Assembly: GCF_024623325.1 (NCBI RefSeq)
Contig: NZ_JANJZD010000024.1
Span: forward strand, 1 to 64,000
Source: Acetatifactor muris
GTDB lineage: Bacteria > Bacillota > Clostridia > Lachnospirales > Lachnospiraceae
Reading direction: 5' to 3'
Length of the DNA stretch: 64,000 nucleotides
Below the pieces are notes generated by a model, which did no database searches, had not been told where the DNA came from, and saw only the letters and a list, made by a program, of their open reading frames with translations. The position numbers were made by a program, and so were the translations under genes. Positions 8,131 to 16,437 of this stretch are shown piece after piece; the first letter of the stretch is position 1, and the number at the start of each line of letters is the position of its first letter.

Positions 8131-8154
8131 TGGGGGAATTTTTTTGAACAAGGG

Positions 8155-8168
8155 TTAGAATTAACTAA
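8155..8168. promoter_or_regulatory. Operator 3: TTAG-N6-CTAA dyad before feoB
   Basis: TTAG 8155-8158 and CTAA 8165-8168 with a 6-base spacer repeat the core seen at 7452-7465 and 7487-7500. It lies 23 bases before the feoB start, inside the operon, so it may tune feoB separately from feoA. Confidence 0.5.
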
Positions 8169-8191
8169 TTAGAATAGTGAGGATGAAAAAT

Positions 8192-10597
8192 ATGGATTTG
8201 AGAATAGCTCTTGCAGGCAATCCGAACTGCGGCAAAACGACATTGTTCAATTCCCTGACCGGTTCCAACCAGTTTGTGGGGAACTGGCCGGGTGTAACGG
8301 TAGAAAAAAAGGAAGGAAAGCTGAAAAAACATGACGGGGTTGTCATTACAGATCTCCCTGGTATTTACTCCCTTTCGCCCTATACACTGGAAGAAGTGGT
8401 GGCAAGGAATTATCTGATTTGTGAACGACCGGACGGAATTCTGAATATTGTAGACGGCACCAACCTGGAAAGGAATCTGTATCTCACCACACAGCTTGTG
8501 GAGCTGGGCATTCCTGTGGTAGTTGCCATCAACATGATGGATGTGGTACAGAAGAACGGCGATAAAATCAATACTGCAGAGCTGTCAGCGGCGCTGGGCT
8601 GCAAGGTGGTGGAAATATCCGCTTTGAAGGGAACCGGCGTCATGGAGGCTGCAGAGGCGGCTGTAGACGCGGCAGAGAACGGTAAGACCGTTCCCATGCA
8701 TACATTTTCCGGAACAGTGGAACATGCGCTTGCACATATTGAGGAAGCCGCAGTTCACAATATGCCGGAGGAACAGCAGAGATGGTATGCAATCAAGCTG
8801 TTTGAGCGTGATGATAAGGTTCTGGAACAGATGCAGCTGGAGAAAACGATACTGGAACATATCGAGACAGACATCAGAGCCGCAGAGGCGGAGATGGATG
8901 ATGATGCGGAATCCATTATCACCAACGAACGTTATATTTACATCGGTGAAGTGATTAAGAAATGTCTGCGGAGAAAATCTGCCGGAAAGCTGTCTCATTC
9001 TGACAAGATTGACAAAGTGGTTACGAACCGTTTTCTGGGCCTGCCGATTTTTGCCGTTATCATGTTTCTGGTATATTATCTGTCCATGGTGACAGTAGGG
9101 ACCGCCGCTACAGACTGGGCGAATGATGGATTGTTCGGTGATGGCTGGCATCTGTTCGGCATCGGCTCATCCGCATATGGGAAAGCGGCAGAGGAATATG
9201 GCAGTGCGGCTCTGATTGTGGAGGGTTATAATGCATATGCAGAAGAAAACGGGGCGGCGCCCACAGGAGACTTTCCTTATTTGTCAGAAGACGAGGAAAC
9301 GCTGGAAGTGACAGAGGAGACGGCAACGTATGCGGAATATACGGAAGCACTGGCCGTTGTGGAAAAATATGGGGAAGCGCCTGAGCCGGCAGCTTATGGT
9401 ATATGGGTTCCCGGCATACCGGTTCTTGTGGGCAGCGGACTGGAGAAGGCAGGAGCTGCCGAATGGCTTGCAGGGCTGATCAATGACGGTATCGTGGCGG
9501 GAGTGGGGGCAGTGCTCGGTTTCGTGCCTCAGATGCTGGTTCTGTTCCTGCTTCTGGCATTCCTGGAGGCATGCGGTTATATGGCACGTATCGCTTTTGT
9601 TCTTGATCGTGTATTTCGCAAATTCGGCCTGTCCGGAAAGTCCTTTATTCCCATGCTGATCGGTACGGGCTGCGGCATTCCCGGCATTATGGCATCAAGA
9701 ACCATTGAAAACGAGCGCGACCGTCGGATGACGATCATGACCACCACATTTATTCCCTGCGGAGCAAAGGTACCTTTTATCTCCATGATTGCAGGCGCAA
9801 TCTTCGGAGGTTCCGCATGGGTTGCAACCTCGGCATATTTTGTGGGAATGGCGGCTGTCATCATTTCCGGTATTATGTTAAAGAAGACGAAAAAGTTTGC
9901 CGGCGAACCGGCGCCCTTTGTCATGGAACTGCCGGCCTATCACCTGCCTACAGTGGGCAATGTTCTGCGCTCCATGTGGGAAAGAGGATGGTCATTCATC
10001 AGGAAAGCGGGTACCATTATCCTGTTGTCCACAATCCTTGTGTGGTTCACAACTTATTTCGGCTTCACATCGGAGGGATTCCGGATGCTTGGGGAGGAAG
10101 AATTGGCTCAGTCTCTTCTGGCTGCTGTCGGCAGCGCCGTTGCATGGATTTTCATACCTCTTGGCTGGGGAAACTGGCAGGCGGCGGTGGCATCAGTTAC
10201 CGGCCTGGTGGCAAAGGAAAACATTGTGGGTACCATGGGGATTCTGTATCCCGGCGGCTGGCCTGAGATTGCGGAGAACTTCAGTATGGCTGCAGGCTAC
10301 TCCTTCCTTGTATTCAATCTCCTGTGTGCACCCTGCTTTGCGGCGATTGGTGCGATCAGACGGGAGATGAACAATGCCGGATGGACCTGGTTTGCCATTG
10401 GTTATCAGTGTCTGCTGGCCTATGGAGTCGCTCTGATGGTTTATCAGATCGGTTCGGCTTTTGCCGGCAATCTTAATATAATTGGTCTCATTGCCGCGGT
10501 TCTGGTACTTGTGTTGATGATTTATATGCTTTTCAGACCCTGTAAAGAGCCCACCAGGCTGACAACAGGCGTTAAAAGTGGTAAAATGGCAGCATAA
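8192..10597 (+). CDS. feoB: Ferrous iron transporter FeoB
   Basis: An 801-residue inner-membrane iron(II) transporter. The cytoplasmic GTPase part has G1 GNPNCGKTT (residues 9-17), G3 DLPG and G4 NMMD. A helical spacer follows, and then the membrane core with GCGIPGIMASRTIENERDRR and FIPCGAKVPF, the conserved Cys-containing FeoB_C segments. Between the first and second membrane helices (about 320-405) is an unusual acidic, Tyr/Glu/Ala-rich insert that should face outside. The ATG at 8192 has GAGG 9 bases upstream and matches the family start; GTG 8177 and ATG 8183 are alternatives. Confidence 0.95.
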   Translation: MDLRIALAGNPNCGKTTLFNSLTGSNQFVGNWPGVTVEKKEGKLKKHDGVVITDLPGIYSLSPYTLEEVVARNYLICERPDGILNIVDGTNLERNLYLTTQLVELGIPVVVAINMMDVVQKNGDKINTAELSAALGCKVVEISALKGTGVMEAAEAAVDAAENGKTVPMHTFSGTVEHALAHIEEAAVHNMPEEQQRWYAIKLFERDDKVLEQMQLEKTILEHIETDIRAAEAEMDDDAESIITNERYIYIGEVIKKCLRRKSAGKLSHSDKIDKVVTNRFLGLPIFAVIMFLVYYLSMVTVGTAATDWANDGLFGDGWHLFGIGSSAYGKAAEEYGSAALIVEGYNAYAEENGAAPTGDFPYLSEDEETLEVTEETATYAEYTEALAVVEKYGEAPEPAAYGIWVPGIPVLVGSGLEKAGAAEWLAGLINDGIVAGVGAVLGFVPQMLVLFLLLAFLEACGYMARIAFVLDRVFRKFGLSGKSFIPMLIGTGCGIPGIMASRTIENERDRRMTIMTTTFIPCGAKVPFISMIAGAIFGGSAWVATSAYFVGMAAVIISGIMLKKTKKFAGEPAPFVMELPAYHLPTVGNVLRSMWERGWSFIRKAGTIILLSTILVWFTTYFGFTSEGFRMLGEEELAQSLLAAVGSAVAWIFIPLGWGNWQAAVASVTGLVAKENIVGTMGILYPGGWPEIAENFSMAAGYSFLVFNLLCAPCFAAIGAIRREMNNAGWTWFAIGYQCLLAYGVALMVYQIGSAFAGNLNIIGLIAAVLVLVLMIYMLFRPCKEPTRLTTGVKSGKMAA

Positions 10598-10616
10598 TAA
10601 AGATGGAGGTATCCGG

Positions 10617-10805
10617 ATGTTTGACTGGATTGCAGAAAATGCAGCCACAATCATCATCAGTGTAATACTGATTGCAGTGGTGGCGGCTATTGTCACAAGT
10701 ATGATACGCAATAAGAAAAAGGGAAAATCATCCTGTGGATGCGGATGTGCCAATTGTCCCATGGGCGCTGCCTGTCATTCCGGGAAGCAGAATGACTCAG
10801 TGTAA
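10617..10805 (+). CDS. FeoB-associated Cys-rich membrane protein
   Basis: A 62-residue protein with one membrane helix (TIIISVILIAVVAAIVTSMI, about 10-29), a basic stop (RNKKKGK) and a Cys-rich tail SSCGCGCANCPMGAACH. This is the pattern of the FeoB-associated Cys-rich family found after feoB in Firmicutes. The cysteines may handle iron or an Fe-S centre, but the function is unproven. GGAGG sits 7 bases before the ATG. It ends the rightward iron operon and overlaps the convergent regulator gene by 9 bases at the 3' ends. Confidence 0.9.
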   Translation: MFDWIAENAATIIISVILIAVVAAIVTSMIRNKKKGKSSCGCGCANCPMGAACHSGKQNDSV

Positions 10806-11216
10806 GCAGGGAGGCGGATCAGCAGGCTGTGTCTCCAAAAAACTTTTAATACATTTTTTCATGGCCTCATAGCTTTCAGGAGTGATGTCATGCTCCATTT
10901 TACAGGCATCGCTGGCGGCAATTTCAGGATCCACTCCCAGGCGTACCAGCCACTGCGTTAATAATGTGTGGCGTTCATATACGCTTTCGGCCAGTTCTTT
11001 TCCCGAGGCGGTGAGGCTGATATATCCGTCCTCTGCCACTGTAATATATCCGCGTCCTTTCAGGTTTTTCATGGCGACACTTACGCTGGGTTTCGAAAAA
11101 TTCAGTTCGTTTGCCACATCGATGGACCGAACACCGGAAAGGCGCCTGCTTAAGATCAGTATGGTTTCCAGGTAATCTTCCAGGGACTCTTCTGATTTGT
11201 GCTGAATATAACTCAT
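10797..11216 (-). CDS. DtxR-family metal-dependent regulator
   Basis: A 139-residue regulator. Residues 8-65 form the winged helix (SLEDYLETILILS, VRSIDVANELNFSKPSVSVAMKNLKGRGYI) and residues 70-125 the metal-binding dimer domain. The stretch DACKMEHDIT aligns with the Cys-x-x-Glu-His metal site of DtxR/IdeR rather than the Glu-x-x-Glu-His of Bacillus MntR, which favours iron over manganese as co-repressor. It has no C-terminal SH3 domain, so it is of the short MntR-like length. Its neighbours and the three TTAG-N6-CTAA sites make it the likely repressor of the feo operon. Confidence 0.88.
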   Translation of the reverse strand: MSYIQHKSEESLEDYLETILILSRRLSGVRSIDVANELNFSKPSVSVAMKNLKGRGYITVAEDGYISLTASGKELAESVYERHTLLTQWLVRLGVDPEIAASDACKMEHDITPESYEAMKKCIKSFLETQPADPPPCLH

Positions 11217-11366
11217 TGTATCATTCTGCTCCTTTCCAATGTATGGGATTCACCTCCGCACCTTATGAGGAGGTCCGCAGCCGGCACTTTTTATCTTATC
11301 ACTTTGAGAGGAGGTTTTCAAGCTTGCATAAGGAATCTTTTTCCGACGACCGGAGGATTATTCAGG

Positions 11367-11395
11367 TTGACGTTAAAGGGTGTTGGGATTAAAAT
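11367..11395 (+). promoter_or_regulatory. Promoter of the PHP phosphatase gene
   Basis: TTGACG (11367-11372), a 17-base spacer and TAAAAT (11390-11395) lie 34 bases before the ATG at 11430. The rest of the 213-base gap back to the DtxR start shows a GAGGAGGT/ACCTCC partial dyad but no clear operator. Confidence 0.6.
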
Positions 11396-11429
11396 AAGGG
11401 AAATGGGAGCAGAAAGGCGGATTATAATA

Positions 11430-12224
11430 ATGAAAAGTAATTTTCATACTCATGTACAACGCTGTAAACATGCAGAAGGAAGCGAGGAAGATTACATAAA
11501 GGAAGCCTTGGAAAAGGGACTTTCACAGCTGGGCTTTTCGGACCATGCACCTTATCCGGATGTGGATCTCGGAAGGCGGATGCTTTATGAAGAGCTGGCG
11601 GATTATCTGGCAGCGGTAGAGGAAATGCGGGAAAGATATCGGGAGAAGCTGGTCATCCGGAAGGGCCTGGAGATTGAGTATCTACCGCAGTACCGCAATT
11701 ATTATGAAGATTTGCTGACGAAACACAAGGTGGAATATTTATTGATGGGCGAGCATTTTTACATAGATCCGCAAGGCAGGCGGGCCAATACCTATGAAAT
11801 AACCTCTTCCACACAGGAGTATATCGCCTATGCAAAAACTGTGGCGGAAGGAATGCGCACAGGGTTGTTTAAAGCAGTGGCGCACCCGGACCTGTATATG
11901 CTGAATCATTTTGTCTGGAACGAGGATTGCAGAAGGGCGGCAGATCTGATCATTGACACGGCAGTCGCTACGGATACGATTCTGGAATACAATGCCAATG
12001 GCCTGCGCTGGGCGCCGGACAGCTATCCGGACGGTGTGCGCCAGCCCTATCCTTATGAAGGATTCTGGAAAATGGTGGCACAGGCACCTGTCCGGGTGAT
12101 GGTGGGTTCAGACTGCCATTCGCCGCAGGATTTGTGGGATGAAGCCATGGAAATGTCCTACAGAACGCTGCAGGAGCTGGGGATAGAACCGGTGAGGGAA
12201 TTGTTTCCATCCGATGACAGATGA
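11430..12224 (+). CDS. PHP-family histidinol-phosphatase
   Basis: A 264-residue PHP-domain phosphoesterase, the usual size of HisJ/HisK-type histidinol-phosphatases, which take histidinol phosphate to histidinol. Metal-binding motifs appear in order: NFHTHVQRCKHA (HxH), GFSDHAPY, GLEIEY, GEHFY, AHPDLY and VGSDCHSP (D-x-H). It has no his-operon neighbour here, so other phosphoesterase substrates are possible. The ATG at 11430 puts the HTH motif close to the N-terminus as in the family; an upstream ATG at 11403 would add nine residues. Confidence 0.85.
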   Translation: MKSNFHTHVQRCKHAEGSEEDYIKEALEKGLSQLGFSDHAPYPDVDLGRRMLYEELADYLAAVEEMRERYREKLVIRKGLEIEYLPQYRNYYEDLLTKHKVEYLLMGEHFYIDPQGRRANTYEITSSTQEYIAYAKTVAEGMRTGLFKAVAHPDLYMLNHFVWNEDCRRAADLIIDTAVATDTILEYNANGLRWAPDSYPDGVRQPYPYEGFWKMVAQAPVRVMVGSDCHSPQDLWDEAMEMSYRTLQELGIEPVRELFPSDDR

Positions 12225-12297
12225 CATTTCCATATTGCGCAGGAGCAGAGCATCCGGAAGAAATGTCGGAAAATGACAGAACTTTCGGAAGAAACAG

Positions 12298-12326
12298 TTG
12301 CATTCCGGCTGTTATCATTTTATACT
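12298..12326 (+). promoter_or_regulatory. Promoter of guaA
   Basis: TTGCAT (12298-12303), a 17-base spacer and TATACT (12321-12326) lie about 78 bases before the guaA ATG. The leader showed no guanine-riboswitch core when read by eye. Confidence 0.5.
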
Positions 12327-12403
12327 GAATGCAAAAGCCGCAGCCTGCGAAAGAACGGAATTGTTACTGTACATTGTTGTTAAAAAAGATAAGGAGCTTT
12401 ATC

Positions 12404-13696
12404 ATGAGACAGGATTTAATTGTAATTTTGGATCTGGGAAGTACCCAGAATACGGTTTTGGCCAGGGAAATCAGAGCTCTCGGCGTCTATAGTGAGATAC
12501 ATCCCCATGACATAACGCCGAAAGCGTTAAGAGACCTGCCCAATGTAAAAGGTATTATTTTAAATGGCGGGGAAAACCGCGTGGTTGACGGACAGGCGGT
12601 GGAGGTTTGTGAGGAACTTTACGGGATGGGTTATCCCATGATTTCCATTGACTATCCGCAGTCGAAATGTGCAACGCAGCTTGCTGGTATTCCGGACCAG
12701 GATGCTTTGAAGAAGTTCCTTTTCCAGGACTGTAAAGCGGAAGCCAACTGGAACATGAAGAACTTTATCGAAGATCAGACAGAGCTGATTCGGCAGCAGG
12801 TCGGAGATAAGAAAGTGCTGCTGGCGCTGTCCGGCGGGGTGGATTCTTCCGTGGTGGCGGCCATGCTGATCAGGGCGATTGGGCAGCAGCTGGTATGTGT
12901 TCATGTGAATCATGGCCTGATGCGGAAAAATGAGTCTGAAAGTGTGGTGAAGGTATTCCGGGATGAACTTCATGCCAATCTGATTTATGTGGATGCCTCC
13001 GAACGTTTTCTGGACAAGCTGGCAGGGGTTGCCGATCCGGAGCAGAAACGGAAGATTATCGGCGGAGAATTTATCCGGGTCTTTGAAGAGGAAGCCAGAA
13101 AGCTGGAAGGAATCGATTTCCTGGGACAGGGGACCATTTATCCGGATATCATTGAAAGCGGAACAAAAACGGCAAAGATGGTGAAATCCCATCACAATGT
13201 AGGCGGACTTCCGGAAGATCTGAAGTTCCAGCTGGTGGAGCCTCTGAAGCAGCTGTTCAAGGATGAAGTGCGTGCCTGCGGCGTGGAGCTGGGTCTTCCC
13301 CATGATATGGTATACCGTCAGCCCTTTCCGGGACCGGGACTGGGTGTGAGATGCCTGGGAGCCATTACCAGAGACAGGCTGGAGGCAGTGCGGGAATCTG
13401 ACGCGATTCTGCGGGAGGAATTCGCAAAGGCAGGGCTGGACAAAAAGGTATGGCAGTATTTCACGGTGGTACCGGATTTCAAGTCGGTGGGCATGAAAAA
13501 TAATGCCAGAGTGTTTGAGTACATGGTGATTATCCGGGCTATTAATACCGTGGATGCCATGACGGCTTCTGTGGAGAAGGCGGACTGGAATGTGCTGGAG
13601 CGGATTACGGAGCGGATACTGGCTGAGGTGGAGAATGTGAATCGGGTGTGCTATGACATGAGTCCGAAGCCGCCGGCGACGATTGAGTTTGAATAG
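12404..13696 (+). CDS. guaA: GMP synthase with a short, Cys-less glutaminase region
   Basis: A 430-residue GMP synthase, which turns XMP into GMP. The ATP-pyrophosphatase part is complete: LALSGGVDSS (PP-loop), QGTIYPD, IKSHHNVGG-like KSHHNVGGLP, YRQPFPGPGLGVR and the ending KPPATIEFE. The N-terminal amidotransferase half is only about 115 residues instead of about 190-200. Where the family has the catalytic Cys in GVCYGMQ, this protein has ISIDYPQ, and the later His and Glu are missing because that half is deleted. It therefore should use free ammonia or a separate glutaminase. Start: AAGGAG 7 bases before the ATG at 12404. Confidence 0.93.
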   Translation: MRQDLIVILDLGSTQNTVLAREIRALGVYSEIHPHDITPKALRDLPNVKGIILNGGENRVVDGQAVEVCEELYGMGYPMISIDYPQSKCATQLAGIPDQDALKKFLFQDCKAEANWNMKNFIEDQTELIRQQVGDKKVLLALSGGVDSSVVAAMLIRAIGQQLVCVHVNHGLMRKNESESVVKVFRDELHANLIYVDASERFLDKLAGVADPEQKRKIIGGEFIRVFEEEARKLEGIDFLGQGTIYPDIIESGTKTAKMVKSHHNVGGLPEDLKFQLVEPLKQLFKDEVRACGVELGLPHDMVYRQPFPGPGLGVRCLGAITRDRLEAVRESDAILREEFAKAGLDKKVWQYFTVVPDFKSVGMKNNARVFEYMVIIRAINTVDAMTASVEKADWNVLERITERILAEVENVNRVCYDMSPKPPATIEFE

Positions 13697-13705
13697 TGGA
13701 CATTT

Positions 13706-13746
13706 GGACTGAAAACCTGATAAAATAAGGGTTTTCAGTCCTTTTT
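13706..13746 (+). terminator. Rho-independent terminator of guaA
   Basis: A 12-bp perfect stem (13706-13717 with 13730-13741) and a T-rich tail follow guaA by 9 bases. It marks the end of the host unit just before the prophage. Confidence 0.9.
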
Positions 13747-13816
13747 ATATCTCTGTGATGTTAATATGATGTTGAAAATAGAGCCAGCTACTTTTCCTAC
13801 TCCAAAATGGATGCGG

Positions 13817-13845
13817 TTGAAATCCCTGTCGAAATGTGGTAATAT
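13817..13845 (+). promoter_or_regulatory. Promoter of the small hydrophobic peptide RNA
   Basis: TTGAAA (13817-13822), a 17-base spacer and TAATAT (13840-13845) are placed to make an RNA of about 310 bases ending at the hairpin 14133-14163. Confidence 0.55.
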
Positions 13846-13954
13846 CTCTTTGGGACTACCAGGATGGTAGGCGGTTAGCCCTCCCCGGAGGGACTGTGAC
13901 CCTCCGTTTACATAGAAACCTGAAAGGGAATCTGGGAAAGGAGGGCTGAGCCAT

Positions 13955-14053
13955 ATGGATATTTTGGGACTTATTGCGGTGTTAAGTTTTGGCTTGACCT
14001 GCTTTGGTATCGGATATACATTCGGTAAAGATAGTAACAAGCCACAGAAATAG
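13955..14053 (+). CDS. Small hydrophobic peptide, type I toxin-like (32 residues)
   Basis: The peptide starts MDILGLIAVLSFG, forms one membrane helix (about residues 3-22) and ends in a charged tail (GKDSNKPQK). A strong site GGAGGG lies before the ATG, but an upstream block AGCCCTCC (13877-13884) can pair with GGAGGGCT (13940-13947) and hide it. Structured 3' RNA follows: TAGCCGC/GCGGCTA, a second hairpin around 14101-14127, then a terminator. Hydrophobic peptide, sequestered ribosome site and long structured RNA are typical of type I toxins (TxpA/BsrG/holin-like toxin groups). No antisense RNA promoter was confirmed. It lies by the integrase, either in or next to the prophage. Confidence 0.6.
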   Translation: MDILGLIAVLSFGLTCFGIGYTFGKDSNKPQK

Positions 14054-14132
14054 CCGCCCTCCCGTGACAAGGTAAGCGGCTATAGCTGTTAACTTATGAA
14101 TCGGGCTAACCGTCTATCGGTAGCTCCCGTGG

Positions 14133-14163
14133 GGCGTCTGTTACCAGCAGGCGCCTCTCTTTA
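14133..14163 (+). terminator. Terminator of the small peptide RNA
   Basis: GGCGTCTG (14133-14140) pairs with CAGGCGCC (14148-14155, one G-U pair), followed by a T/C-rich tail. It also lies just past the 3' end of the convergent integrase gene and could serve both. Confidence 0.6.
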
Positions 14164-14193
14164 TCTAAAGAATAGCACAATCTGCGGGAAAGT

Positions 14194-15300
14194 TCAAGAA
14201 TTTTCTTCTGTCGGCGGCGCCGCTCGCCGGAACTGATTGAGCCGATTTGCCAGCTGCTGATCCTTGTCCGGGTAAAGGTGGGAATAGGTATCCAGTGTGG
14301 TCTTCACGGATTCATGCCCCAGCCGGTCCGCAATCTCCAATGGGGCAAAACCCATTTCAATCAGCATACTGGCATGTGAGTGCCTCAGATCGTGGACTCT
14401 TATAATTGGCAGCCCCACTTTGGCGGCGATCCGCTTTATCTCTTTATCCAGGGCAGATTTTGTGAAATAGAATATCCGGTCCCCCTGTTCAATCCCATAG
14501 AGCTTTGCCATGTATTCCTGAATATCATCGTATAGAAAATCGGGTATGGATATACACCTTTTAGCCTTGGGCGTTTTCGGCTCCAGGAATAATTCTTCCC
14601 CATTTACTTTTGCATAATTTTTATTGATATCAATCCGTTTTGAAGGGAGGATGTCTGCAGGGGTAAGGGCCAGCAGCTCCCCGGACCGCATTCCGGTGTA
14701 AAAGAGCACATCAAAGGCCAGCTTTACAGAGGATTTTTGTATGGCGGCGGAGAACTGCTCGTACTGTGCCTGTGTCCATATATTCATTTCCTCGGCTCGG
14801 CTCTTCCCCATGCTGCCGGCGGCCCGGCACGGATTAGCGGAGAGCCGGTAATGGGCCACGGCATAATTCATGATGGCGGACAGCTGATTGTTAACAGTCT
14901 TGAGATATGTCTGGGAAAAGGGGTTCCCGGCTTCATCCCGGTAGGATATCAATTCGTTCTGCCATTTTCGGACCTTGATGGTGTCAATATCGCATACCTT
15001 CAGATTCCCGAAGTAGGGGAGCAGCTTTCCTTTTATGATGAACCGCTTATTTTCCATTGTGGTAGGCTTCAACCGGTGCGACATGTCCTCCAGATAGTTC
15101 TCCACCAGGGAGGAAAAGAGGATATCGCTGGTATTGTTCTGCTGATCCAGGAATGAGCGCTCATACTCTTTGGCCTCGCGCTGCGTCTTAAAGCCCCGTT
15201 TGCAGATATGCTTCTTTTCGCCGGTCCAGTCCGTGAAGTAGAAGTTGGCATACCAGCGTGTGGTTTTTCCGTCTTTTAAGGTGTACTTATAGGCCGGCAC
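14194..15300 (-). CDS. int: Phage tyrosine-recombinase integrase
   Basis: A 368-residue site-specific integrase. The N-terminus is an AP2-like arm-binding domain (residues 1-60, WYANFYFTDWTGEKK), followed by a SAM-like core-binding domain (about 65-165) and the catalytic domain. The active-site residues are visible: Arg in TGMRSGEL, His-x-x-Arg in VHDLRHSHAS, a further His in LGHESVKTT and the Tyr in DTYSHLYP. The GTG start at 15300 follows AGGAGG by 8 bases. It lies at the left end of the prophage and points outward, as usual beside the attachment site. attL itself was not identified. Confidence 0.95.
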   Translation of the reverse strand: MPAYKYTLKDGKTTRWYANFYFTDWTGEKKHICKRGFKTQREAKEYERSFLDQQNNTSDILFSSLVENYLEDMSHRLKPTTMENKRFIIKGKLLPYFGNLKVCDIDTIKVRKWQNELISYRDEAGNPFSQTYLKTVNNQLSAIMNYAVAHYRLSANPCRAAGSMGKSRAEEMNIWTQAQYEQFSAAIQKSSVKLAFDVLFYTGMRSGELLALTPADILPSKRIDINKNYAKVNGEELFLEPKTPKAKRCISIPDFLYDDIQEYMAKLYGIEQGDRIFYFTKSALDKEIKRIAAKVGLPIIRVHDLRHSHASMLIEMGFAPLEIADRLGHESVKTTLDTYSHLYPDKDQQLANRLNQFRRAAPPTEENS

Positions 15301-15336
15301 GGCAGCTTCCTCCTTCCTGGGAAAAGTACCTACATA

Positions 15337-15711
15337 TCAATCTATCAGTTTTTTCAATTCCTCTATATCATCCTGAATTTTAGAATATGTTTCATCGGAG
15401 CCTTTGAAATTATCATCTATAAGGTGGATTGACAATCCCATGATAGCAGTGTGAATATTAGAATCCGGAAAATAATTCGGATCCTCCGTGGAAAGATCGC
15501 TCACGTATTCCATATCTGATTGTAAGTCATCTATTATTTCTTTGGCTTCCTTATAATTGAGTTCATAGGATAGGTATTTCTCTGCTGTTTCGATTGCTTT
15601 ATTTGCACAGGAAACGGCCTTGTCGCTTGGAACGCTATCTTTTTTTGAAGTTCCGCATGCGGATAGGAAAAGCATAATAAAACAAAGCAGTATGAAGATG
15701 TATTTTCTCAT
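15337..15711 (-). CDS. Small prophage lipoprotein
   Basis: A 124-residue exported lipoprotein: MRKYIFILL start, hydrophobic core, lipobox LSAC with Cys near residue 19, then an acidic, helical domain. No family was recognised. It is in the lysogeny unit right behind the repressor (5 bases apart), so it should be made in the lysogen. Small lipoproteins in this position in other temperate phages block superinfection; that role is inferred only. The ATG at 15711 has GAGGGG upstream. Confidence 0.7.
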   Translation of the reverse strand: MRKYIFILLCFIMLFLSACGTSKKDSVPSDKAVSCANKAIETAEKYLSYELNYKEAKEIIDDLQSDMEYVSDLSTEDPNYFPDSNIHTAIMGLSIHLIDDNFKGSDETYSKIQDDIEELKKLID

Positions 15712-15716
15712 AATGT

Positions 15717-16421
15717 TCACTTCCCCTCTAAGCACAGTTTTCGTATATGTGAATTTCTATTTTTTTTAAGCCCCGATGCCTCCGGTACCACTCGAAGGAC
15801 GGGATTTTTTTCTTCATCGGCGTATTTTCCGTATTCGCCAGCTGCAACTGCCGAGATACCCTCTACGCACAAAACACCTGCCTTTGCTAAGAGATATTTT
15901 TTACATTCATCATCGCAGCGGTTGAATGATTGAAGGAGTGCTTCTTCTTCCTCTGTGATGCGTTTTCGGTGCGAGACATCTAGTAAGTAATCTGTTGACA
16001 CATTAAGGACTCCAGCAATTTTGATCAGATCCTCAATGGATGGCATTCGGTTGCCATATAGGTAAGCGTCAGCTTCTTCTTTGCTAAAATTAAGCATCTC
16101 TGCAAAATTGTCTTTGGATATCTTTTTTTCTGCCAGCAAATCCCTTATTTTCATTTTGAATTCAAATGTAAATTGGGGAGCGTCCATTTGGTAATTCTTA
16201 TAATCGATACCGGTAGATGCATCCCCGTATAAATACCCGATAGGAATCTTAAAAATGGAAGCCATATTTGATAAAATTTCGCTGTTAGGCTCTGAAATGC
16301 CATTCTCCCAGCTGCTTACAGTTTGCTTTATGACTCCCAATTTTTTCCCAAGAGCTTCTTGTGTAAGTCCAGCCTCTTTCCGGAGCTGTCTTATCCGTTC
16401 TCCACTTACAGCCATACGCAT
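15717..16421 (-). CDS. CI-type prophage repressor with two HTH domains
   Basis: A 234-residue repressor. The first XRE helix-turn-helix (about 5-62: IRQLRKEAGLTQEALGKKLG, then IKQTVSSWENG) is complete. A second, weaker one lies at about 90-145 (KISKDNFAEMLNFSKEEADAYLYG). The C-terminus has no LexA-like Ser/Lys protease signature, so induction is probably not by RecA-driven self-cleavage. It is divergent from the Cro-like gene across the operator region at 16438-16558. Two nearby starts (16421 and 16415) both fit AAGGAGG. It is the likely master repressor of the prophage. Confidence 0.9.
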   Translation of the reverse strand: MRMAVSGERIRQLRKEAGLTQEALGKKLGVIKQTVSSWENGISEPNSEILSNMASIFKIPIGYLYGDASTGIDYKNYQMDAPQFTFEFKMKIRDLLAEKKISKDNFAEMLNFSKEEADAYLYGNRMPSIEDLIKIAGVLNVSTDYLLDVSHRKRITEEEEALLQSFNRCDDECKKYLLAKAGVLCVEGISAVAAGEYGKYADEEKNPVLRVVPEASGLKKNRNSHIRKLCLEGK

Positions 16422-16437
16422 TCAACCTCCTTAATGT

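Noticed and set aside
12225..12403. Purine riboswitch before guaA
   Set aside because: I found no conserved core or terminator/anti-terminator pair in the leader; a covariance-model search would be needed to exclude it fully.
13742..14193. Exact attL core site
   Set aside because: The right end of the prophage is outside the window, so no direct repeat pair can be seen. The region beside the integrase is the expected place, but no core is claimed.
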